DNA of 45,814 nt from Pseudomonadota bacterium (GTDB lineage Bacteria > Desulfobacterota > Desulfobulbia > Desulfobulbales > SURF-16), in NCBI GenBank assembly GCA_018897105.1, contig JAHILF010000114.1, positions 1-45,814 on the forward strand, in the 5' to 3' direction. Positions 36,311 to 42,138 of the stretch are shown piece after piece. Position numbers and translations under genes: made by a program. The number at the start of each line of letters is the position of its first letter. Position 1 is the stretch's first letter. Below the pieces are notes generated by a model. The model saw only the letters and a program-made list of their open reading frames with translations. It searched no databases and was not told the DNA's origin.

Positions 36311-37648
36311 ATGACGTTAAAAACAAACAAACGAAAAAGATTAAAGGCATTTTCAACAATCCTATCATTAACCTCTCTCTTAACTCTTTCTGTTCCGTTT
36401 GTGCTCTATGCACAAGAAGCTTCCCCCACCCCCACCTTAACAGATGAACAGTTTCATCAACAGATGGAAGACCTCTTTGTCAAGGCCATGAAACAACGCG
36501 AATCAGGAAATATCTATTCTTCAATTGAGGATTTTCAATCCATTCTCAGTACCCAGCCTAAACTGCACCGAGCCCGCCTGGAAATGGCGGTTGCCTATTA
36601 TCAGATATATAAATTCGACGAAGCGGTCAAAGAGGCTGAGATTGTTTTAAATGATCCGGAGACACCGCCCAACGTCAGGGTTTCTATTCTCGCATTTATG
36701 GCCCAGGTGAAACAGGATGCTGAACGCCTAAACCAGGGGCAGAGTACCTGGAAATTCCCTGTTGAGTTCGGTTATGTTTATGACACCAACATAAATATTG
36801 GCCCTGACAACACGGTTGTTGCTCCTGGCGATGAAAAAAAAAGAGACTCCGGTACGATGTTTTCGGTCGGCATAGATCACACTTACCAGACAGGAAAACG
36901 CTATAACTTTGGAAAAAATCCGGCTAATCTTCTCTGGCAGAGCGGGGTCAATATTTACAATAAAAGTTATCTTAATGAGGACACATACAATCTGTCCGTC
37001 GTGAGTCTCAGAACCGGGCCTACACTGGTCACCACCGGCAGCTGGCGGTCCAATCTCACTCTGCAGGAGGATATTATCAGCTGGGGCGGTGAAAAGTATG
37101 CAATTTTCAGTTACCTGCTGCCGAGCTATACCTGGCATTTTGGTGATACCGGTTTTGAGTCCACCGCTGATGCGGTGATCTCCAGGCGTGATTACTCCAG
37201 ACCAGGATACAGGGGGAGAGACAGCGTTTATCTTGCCCCCCGCCTATCAGTAGGCTACACTTTTTACAATGGCAAAATGGCTGCCCTGACAGGCATTCAA
37301 TATATTAACGAAAACGCCAAGGATGACGCCTACAGCCAAGATGCAGTCTGCTTTTTCCTTACCGGCAGCTGGAAATTCCAGGAACATAACACCCTGTTTG
37401 CAGGCTATATCCAGACGGAGAGCAGATATGATGCAGCACCGGTTCCTGGTTTGGCTGATTGGGACAGACCACGGGATGAGATCAATAGGCAATACAAACT
37501 GGGCTACATCCATACATTCAAGGATTTTGGTTGGTTGACTGACTGGAATTTTAATGCCGAGGTGATCCATACCAGCGCGGATTCGAATCTGCCGGCCTAT
37601 GACTATAGCCGCTCTGAAACGACGATAACCCTCTCGCGAAGATTTTAA
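36311..37648 (+). CDS. TPR plus outer-membrane beta-barrel protein (Slam/DUF560-like)
   Basis: About 445 residues. A signal peptide (basic KTNKRKR, then a hydrophobic run to LYAQEAS) is followed by TPR-type helices (about 40-140). The remainder is beta-strand-rich with alternating aromatic residues and ends in terminal Phe (ETTITLSRRF), the usual BAM signal. The segment FPVEFGYVYDTNINIGPDN resembles the start of the DUF560 barrel of surface lipoprotein assembly modifiers. Such proteins move or modify surface proteins. The ATG at 36311 gives a clean signal peptide, so I prefer it to the in-frame ATG at 36281. It follows the HD-GYP gene by about 130 bases. A Slam-type role is possible. The barrel call is firmer than the function. 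Confidence 0.75.
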   Translation: MTLKTNKRKRLKAFSTILSLTSLLTLSVPFVLYAQEASPTPTLTDEQFHQQMEDLFVKAMKQRESGNIYSSIEDFQSILSTQPKLHRARLEMAVAYYQIYKFDEAVKEAEIVLNDPETPPNVRVSILAFMAQVKQDAERLNQGQSTWKFPVEFGYVYDTNINIGPDNTVVAPGDEKKRDSGTMFSVGIDHTYQTGKRYNFGKNPANLLWQSGVNIYNKSYLNEDTYNLSVVSLRTGPTLVTTGSWRSNLTLQEDIISWGGEKYAIFSYLLPSYTWHFGDTGFESTADAVISRRDYSRPGYRGRDSVYLAPRLSVGYTFYNGKMAALTGIQYINENAKDDAYSQDAVCFFLTGSWKFQEHNTLFAGYIQTESRYDAAPVPGLADWDRPRDEINRQYKLGYIHTFKDFGWLTDWNFNAEVIHTSADSNLPAYDYSRSETTITLSRRF

Positions 37649-37870
37649 TGGACCTACTGACGAGTAATCCAAATTACCGGAAATGCAATTCCGAAAAAGT
37701 GAATTATATATCAATTGACAATGGGTAAAAATGCGACAGCAAATGTGTATAATTCCTTGAAATAATTGCAGTTGCAGAAGTGATGAAAAATGTGGCATTA
37801 CTTTTGCTATATTAAGAATAAAAATGAAAAATACATAATCCTAACGGTCTACATTGGTCTGGTGAAAAAA

Positions 37871-38377
37871 ATGAAAATAAAAAAACAGTACTTGATCCCG
37901 GCAGTTCTGGCATGTGCCTTTGTGCTGATGCAAAATTCTTTTTCTATTGCAGCTACCAAAAGTGATGTTGACGAAGAATTATCCCCTTACAAATGGGGAC
38001 ACTGGGACAGAATGGTACCGCCTGCAGCTGGCCCTGTTGCCCTTGCACCGGCACCAATAACCGCGGCGCTGCCGTCACCCGATGCGATTGTTCCGCCACC
38101 ACCTCCGGAACCAACGCAGGAACCAACGCAGGAACCAACGCCGGAACCACCGCCGCCGCCACCGCCACCACCGCCGCCACCGCCACCGCCGCCACCACCG
38201 CCGCCGCCACCGCCGCCGCCACCACCGCCGCCGCCACCACCGCCACCACCACCGATTGTTCCGGATGTTATTGATAATCCACCACCGATGGGACCTCCGG
38301 ATGGGCCACCTAGTGGACCACCGATGGGGCCACCAGGGGGACCACCGACTAGCTCTACAGATTTAACAATAAATTAG
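37871..38377 (+). CDS. Exported proline-rich protein with 36 consecutive prolines
   Basis: A 168-residue protein. A signal peptide (KIKKQYLIPAVLACAFVLMQ...SIAA) leads to a short folded-looking start (VDEELSPYKWGHWDRM). After that come Ala/Pro-rich sequence, three EPTQ/EPTP repeats, 36 prolines in a row (38147-38254), and a tail of GPP repeats (MGPPDGPPSGPPMGPPGGPP). The poly-proline would form a stiff polyproline-II rod about 11 nm long, perhaps spanning the periplasm or cell surface. Translation should depend on EF-P. The ATG at 37871 was chosen because it directly precedes the signal peptide; an ATG at 37790 is also open. It is followed 12 bases later by the CTERM protein. No family recognised. 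Confidence 0.65.
   Translation: MKIKKQYLIPAVLACAFVLMQNSFSIAATKSDVDEELSPYKWGHWDRMVPPAAGPVALAPAPITAALPSPDAIVPPPPPEPTQEPTQEPTPEPPPPPPPPPPPPPPPPPPPPPPPPPPPPPPPPPPPPIVPDVIDNPPPMGPPDGPPSGPPMGPPGGPPTSSTDLTIN
38147..38254 (+). repeat. CCG/CCA trinucleotide array encoding 36 prolines
   Basis: 36 consecutive codons, all CCG or CCA, with no CCT or CCC. The restricted codon use suggests growth by repeat slippage, so length may vary between strains. Frames 2 and 3 and the opposite strand also stay open here and create false reading frames. Confidence 0.95.
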
Positions 38378-38389
38378 GAGGAATAAACA

Positions 38390-39214
38390 ATGCTCAATTT
38401 TAAAAAATATGTTGCTTCTATGGCAACTCTTAGCACTGTTCTGCTTATATCTTCCTCTGCCTGGGCAATGGAAGTGGCATTTGCATCTTCCCAAACAACA
38501 CTGTATTGGAATTCATTTTCCGGACTGAATGATTTTACATGGTTCGGAAAATCAACAAACGCTGAATCCAGAGTCGCTTCTGCATGGGTAATGGATGGTA
38601 ATGTTCTTAAGGAGGCCCCTGCATCAATCCCCGCAGATACTGGTTGGGTTAATATCAATCATACAAGTAGTTACTCGTCTTATCCCGATATAAATGCTTC
38701 TGGTGTTGTCGCCGGCGATATGTTAACAGCTTCGGCAGTTACGGAAGTTATTTATCCAGGGAATATATATACAGCTGATGCAGCTTCCTGGCGTAACGGC
38801 GTATTTTCAGTAAGTGCGACCTCAACCTATACTTTTTCAATTGACTACTCTTTTAGTCAATCTCTTGCAATTTCCGGATCTCCAGGTTCTTATGCTGATG
38901 CGCTGAGTTATATATATTGCACACTTCATGAATGGAACGGAACTTCATGGGATTTAGTTGAAAGTCCACTAATTGATTATAGAAATAGTCTTGTTGGTGA
39001 TGTAGAGGTTCCTTATACTTCTTCTGTTTATGACACCGGCATTCAAACCTTCTCTTTTGAGCATGAACTTGAAAGTGGTAAATATTATAATTTCACGGGA
39101 GGAGGTTATACCTATTCAGGTGCAGAAACTCCTGTACCTATCCCAGGGGCTGTCTGGCTTCTTGGATCAGGCCTTTTGGGCATGATTGCCACCAGAAGAA
39201 AATCAGCCCAATAA
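38390..39214 (+). CDS. Exported protein with VPxP-CTERM sorting signal
   Basis: A 274-residue secreted protein. The signal peptide covers about 1-26 (ending SSSAWAM). The body is Ser/Thr/Tyr-rich and beta-like (WNGTSWDLVESPL, YNFTGGGYTYSG). The C-terminus reads VPIPGAVWLLGSGLLGM then IATRRKSAQ: a VPxP motif, a hydrophobic helix and a basic tail. This is the PEP-CTERM-type (VPxPA-CTERM) tripartite signal, processed by an exosortase/archaeosortase-like peptidase and usually linked to exopolysaccharide and biofilm matrix. The start has AGGAGG 9 bases upstream. No exosortase is in the window. It is probably cotranscribed with the proline-rich gene and ends before a strong terminator. Confidence 0.85.
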   Translation: MLNFKKYVASMATLSTVLLISSSAWAMEVAFASSQTTLYWNSFSGLNDFTWFGKSTNAESRVASAWVMDGNVLKEAPASIPADTGWVNINHTSSYSSYPDINASGVVAGDMLTASAVTEVIYPGNIYTADAASWRNGVFSVSATSTYTFSIDYSFSQSLAISGSPGSYADALSYIYCTLHEWNGTSWDLVESPLIDYRNSLVGDVEVPYTSSVYDTGIQTFSFEHELESGKYYNFTGGGYTYSGAETPVPIPGAVWLLGSGLLGMIATRRKSAQ

Positions 39215-39253
39215 AGAGCCATAAGCCAGTTCATTCAGTTTCAGTTTTTATAA

Positions 39254-39293
39254 AAAAAAAGGTGGGTCGAATTAATTCGACTCACCTTTTTTT
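39254..39293. terminator. Bidirectional terminator between the CTERM gene and purM
   Basis: AAAAAAAGGTGGGTCGAATT (39254-39273) and AATTCGACTCACCTTTTTTT (39274-39293) form a 20-bp palindrome with a single G-U pair. It ends in T runs in both directions and serves both convergent genes. Confidence 0.9.
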
Positions 39294-39332
39294 ATCTCGT
39301 TGTAGAACTTGAACCGCGAAGCTCAATCTATC

Positions 39333-40385
39333 TCAATCAACATATTCAACCAGTTCCTCATCCTCTTTTCGTGCGGCAACCTCGCCGATAACATAAGGCG
39401 ATTCACCAAGGGCGACCAACTGCTGCGTTACATCTTCAACAATCCTTGCGTCGATAATCAGAACCATGCCGATTCCGCAGTTAAAGGTGCGATACATCTC
39501 CTCTTGCGAAATCTTGCCGTTCTTCTGCAGGAATTCAAAAATCGGCAGTACCGGCCAACTTCCCTTGTGGATATGAACTTTCGTTCCTTTGGGGAGTATC
39601 CTGGGAATGTTATCCGTAAAACCTCCGCCAGTTATGTGACTCAGACCCCGGACCTTGAAATTCTTAAACAAATTGAGCAGGGTCTCCACATAGATCCTGG
39701 TAGGCCTGAGCAGTTCTTCCCCTAGGGTGCAATCCAGTTCAGCCACATGATCATTTACAGAAAGTCCCAACTCCTCAAAACAAATTTTACGGACCAGAGA
39801 GTAACCGTTGCTGTGTATTCCGCTGGAGGCGAGCCCGATCAGTTTATCACCCACCTTGATTTCCGAACCGTCTACGATTTTATCCCGCTCGGCAATGCCA
39901 ACGACGAAACCTGCCAGATCATAATCCCTTTCATGGTATAAACCGGGCATCTCTGCCGTCTCGCCACCGATCAGTGAACATTTAGCAATTTCACACCCCT
40001 TGGCAATTCCCTTGATAACATCAGTAGCAATTTCGAGATCAAGCTTGCCGATAGCAAAATAATCAAGGAAAAAAAGAGGCTGAGCACCAGACACAACGAT
40101 ATCGTTTACACACATGGCAACGAGATCAATACCAATAGTATCATGCTTATTGCACAGGCTTGCGATCATAAGTTTCGTGCCGACACCATCAGTAGATGAT
40201 ACGAGAACAGGGTCGGTGAAACGGTCGCCCCCGATAGCAAATAAACCACCAAATCCCCCGATATCAGTTAAAACCCCGCGCCGGAATGTTGCAGCCACCA
40301 AGGGTTTAATATTCGATATAAATTTATTTCCTTTATCTATATCAACGCCAGACTCAGCATATCTGGAAGTTTGAATATGATCCAT
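39333..40385 (-). CDS. purM: Phosphoribosylformylglycinamidine cyclo-ligase (AIR synthase)
   Basis: A 350-residue enzyme for step 5 of purine synthesis, FGAM + ATP to AIR. Typical segments are RYAESGVDIDKGNKFI, GGFGGLFAI, LVSSTDGVGTKLMIA, DLVAMCVNDIVVSGAQPLFFLDYFA, GGETAEMPG, LASSGIHSNGYSLVR and HITGGGFTDNIPRILP. All are PurM hallmarks, including the ATP-binding Gly-rich loop. Length is normal. Stands alone, with no other pur gene nearby. Confidence 0.97.
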   Translation of the reverse strand: MDHIQTSRYAESGVDIDKGNKFISNIKPLVAATFRRGVLTDIGGFGGLFAIGGDRFTDPVLVSSTDGVGTKLMIASLCNKHDTIGIDLVAMCVNDIVVSGAQPLFFLDYFAIGKLDLEIATDVIKGIAKGCEIAKCSLIGGETAEMPGLYHERDYDLAGFVVGIAERDKIVDGSEIKVGDKLIGLASSGIHSNGYSLVRKICFEELGLSVNDHVAELDCTLGEELLRPTRIYVETLLNLFKNFKVRGLSHITGGGFTDNIPRILPKGTKVHIHKGSWPVLPIFEFLQKNGKISQEEMYRTFNCGIGMVLIIDARIVEDVTQQLVALGESPYVIGEVAARKEDEELVEYVD

Positions 40386-40937
40386 TTTCGCTTTGACCGC
40401 CTAAATATCAATTGAAAACCACATTCTGTTCATTAGGACATGAGGGGCTTTCATTAAGAATTTGCAACCCATAGAGGGCCATGTGAGATATTGAAAAAAA
40501 TAATTTATAACATCTTGTTATATAATAAAAACGTAATTATTAATATACAAACATTTACTTTCCAACGGGTAAAAAGTCAATCTGTTTTCTTTGGCAGTTG
40601 ATTTTGATTAAATTCAGCTTGCAAAAAAAATTCTTCTAATATCAATAAGATAACAATTGAAAAAATTTCTCTGCATTAAAGTTTCACACATGAATGGCCA
40701 TTCATTGCCGGTTGCTTTGCGCCCCTAAATGAGTTATCTATAATTTATGAAAAAAAAACATTCTAACAAAATTTTAGTCTTCGTAATTCTTTTGTCTTGG
40801 ATGGCTATCAGCTATATTTTCAACGAAAACCGTCAAACTTCATGAGCATCAGCGATACCAGTGTCCCGGTCCGGGATAAGTTGCTCACCGACTGCAATTC
40901 AAAAATAAGTACTATCGGTTCTAAAGGAGCTGCCACA
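40386..40937. other. 552-base AT-rich gap between purM and the zinc-ribbon gene
   Basis: Mostly very AT-rich with no large open frame. It must hold the purM promoter (leftward) and the zinc-ribbon promoter. The only coding candidate is the short membrane-peptide frame described separately at 40747-40845. No riboswitch fold was recognised. Confidence 0.5.
40747..40845 (+). CDS. Possible 32-residue single-span membrane peptide
   Basis: ATG at 40747, with a Lys-rich start (MKKKHSNK) then ILVFVILLSWMAISYIF, a good membrane helix, and a stop at 40843-40845. The stop overlaps an in-frame start of the zinc-ribbon gene (ATGA at 40842). No Shine-Dalgarno is seen. It may be a chance frame, though the charge and hydrophobic pattern is suggestive. 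Confidence 0.3.
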   Translation: MKKKHSNKILVFVILLSWMAISYIFNENRQTS

Positions 40938-41597
40938 ATGCTGTCATATGATACATGCCTTAAATATGCACAAGAAGAAAACTTTTGCCCCCATTGCCAT
41001 GCGCGCCTGTCCTGTTGTGAAACCCCTCCCTTCCATATTGGTGATGGCTTGGGTTGGGGATGTGAAGTCATGTTTGTCTGTCTCAACGATGAATGCCCGA
41101 TATTCTCAACGGGTTGGCAGCATATTGAGGAACAATACGGTCATGTGGGTTCTTATCGTTATATGCTCCTTCCCGGTGAAAAAAAAGGCGGCGTTATGAT
41201 GGTTGGCAGCAGCGAGGCTTTTACAGGTTGCATAATTGATCCTGAAGCCGTCAAAAAACAAGATATTCGCTACCAGGAAGAACTGCAGGCCTTAAAAGAA
41301 CTGCCCACCTGTATGGAAACACATAATCTGCAGCCTATTCTCAAACTTGTACTTGATGAATTTGCCGGCTTGGACGGCAGATTCAAAGCCTGTGCACTTC
41401 TAGCTGAGATTAACGATCTCTCATGTATTGATCCTATAAGAAACCATCGCTTCTCCAATAAGGATCTCGAGCAGAACGTCAATTCTGCCGTCAAGCAGAT
41501 CCTTCAGGCAAATTTCAAAAAAGAATGCCCTTATTGCTCTGAAATCATAAAGAAACAGGCAAAACTCTGCATGCATTGCGGCAAAGAACTCAACTAA
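40938..41597 (+). CDS. Zinc-ribbon protein of unknown function
   Basis: A 219-residue protein. An N-terminal metal cluster CPHCHARLSCC (from about residue 16), then CEVMFVCLNDECP. A helical middle (about 100-185, ELQALKELPTCMETHNLQPIL) reads like a HEAT-type segment. A C-terminal zinc ribbon reads CPYCSEIIKKQAKLCMHCGKEL. Start chosen at 40938 because AGGAG lies 8 bases upstream. An earlier in-frame ATG at 40842 overlaps the stop of the small peptide frame and cannot be excluded (it would add 32 residues). Two ribbons suggest protein or RNA binding. Neighbours give no clue. Confidence 0.65.
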   Translation: MLSYDTCLKYAQEENFCPHCHARLSCCETPPFHIGDGLGWGCEVMFVCLNDECPIFSTGWQHIEEQYGHVGSYRYMLLPGEKKGGVMMVGSSEAFTGCIIDPEAVKKQDIRYQEELQALKELPTCMETHNLQPILKLVLDEFAGLDGRFKACALLAEINDLSCIDPIRNHRFSNKDLEQNVNSAVKQILQANFKKECPYCSEIIKKQAKLCMHCGKELN

Positions 41598-41662
41598 TTG
41601 CTTTACTTGCTATTTTAATGTCATTGGCAGATGAAAAACTCTTACCCCATGTCATTTTCACC

Positions 41663-41691
41663 TTGCTATTGCACCGAGAATCTATTATAAA
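41663..41691 (+). promoter_or_regulatory. Promoter of the tRNA-His gene
   Basis: TTGCTA (41663-41668), a 17-base spacer and TATAAA (41686-41691), placing transcription start near 41698, about 32 bases before the tRNA. Confidence 0.55.
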
Positions 41692-41730
41692 ATTTATTCT
41701 TTGAGCATAATAATATTATGTTTTTGGGTG

Positions 41731-41807
41731 GTGGGCGTAGCTCAGCTGGTGGTAGCTCCGGATTGTGGCTCCGGTGGTCGTGGGTTCAAGTCCCATCGCT
41801 CACCCCA
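41731..41807 (+). tRNA. tRNA-His (anticodon GTG), CCA encoded
   Basis: Acceptor GTGGGCG (41731-41737) pairs with CGCTCAC (41797-41803). The anticodon stem is CCGGA/TCCGG around loop TTGTGGC, with anticodon GTG. The T arm is GTGGGTTCAAGTCCCAT. The discriminator is C with CCA at 41805-41807. A G at 41730 can serve as the extra G-1 pairing with C73, the His-tRNA hallmark. The D stem (GCTC with TAGC) has only three good pairs. The GC-rich TIR/ATPase block starts just downstream, so this may be an integration site. Confidence 0.92.
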
Positions 41808-41817
41808 TTGTTTTTAT

Positions 41818-41852
41818 AAAGGATTCAGGCAGATAGCTTGGATCCTTTTTTT
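41818..41852 (+). terminator. Intrinsic terminator of tRNA-His
   Basis: AAAGGAT (41818-41824) pairs with ATCCTTT (41842-41848), followed by a run of T. The stem is short, but it sits right behind the tRNA. The 286 bases from here to the ATPase gene stop hold no gene I can support. The repeated word GTCCCATA near 41866-41882 is noted only as possible island-edge sequence. Confidence 0.6.
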
Positions 41853-42138
41853 GTTTGTATTTTTTGTCCCATAATAGTCCCATACTTTTCCAGCAAACCA
41901 ATAAGCTGCAGCATATAAATTATCCTTCCCTCCCTCCATTACCAACTTCCCTCTGATACATGATCAAGCTGTGGCCCGATACGGCATAAGGCTCTCCTTA
42001 CCCCGATAGTAGGATTCCAGCATAACTGATCAGCAGCCGCTTCTTTCAAGTTCAATAATTAGTTAACGGAGCCGAGAGATTGGTTCTTCAAAGTTATACT
42101 GTGTCTCATCCCCTCCTTCTATCGCAGTTGTTGTATTA

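Noticed and set aside
37953-38366. Arg/His-rich and Ala/Val-rich frames over the proline array
   Set aside because: Alternative frames of a CCG/CCA repeat stay open by composition. The frame with signal peptide and ribosome-proximal start is the proline one.
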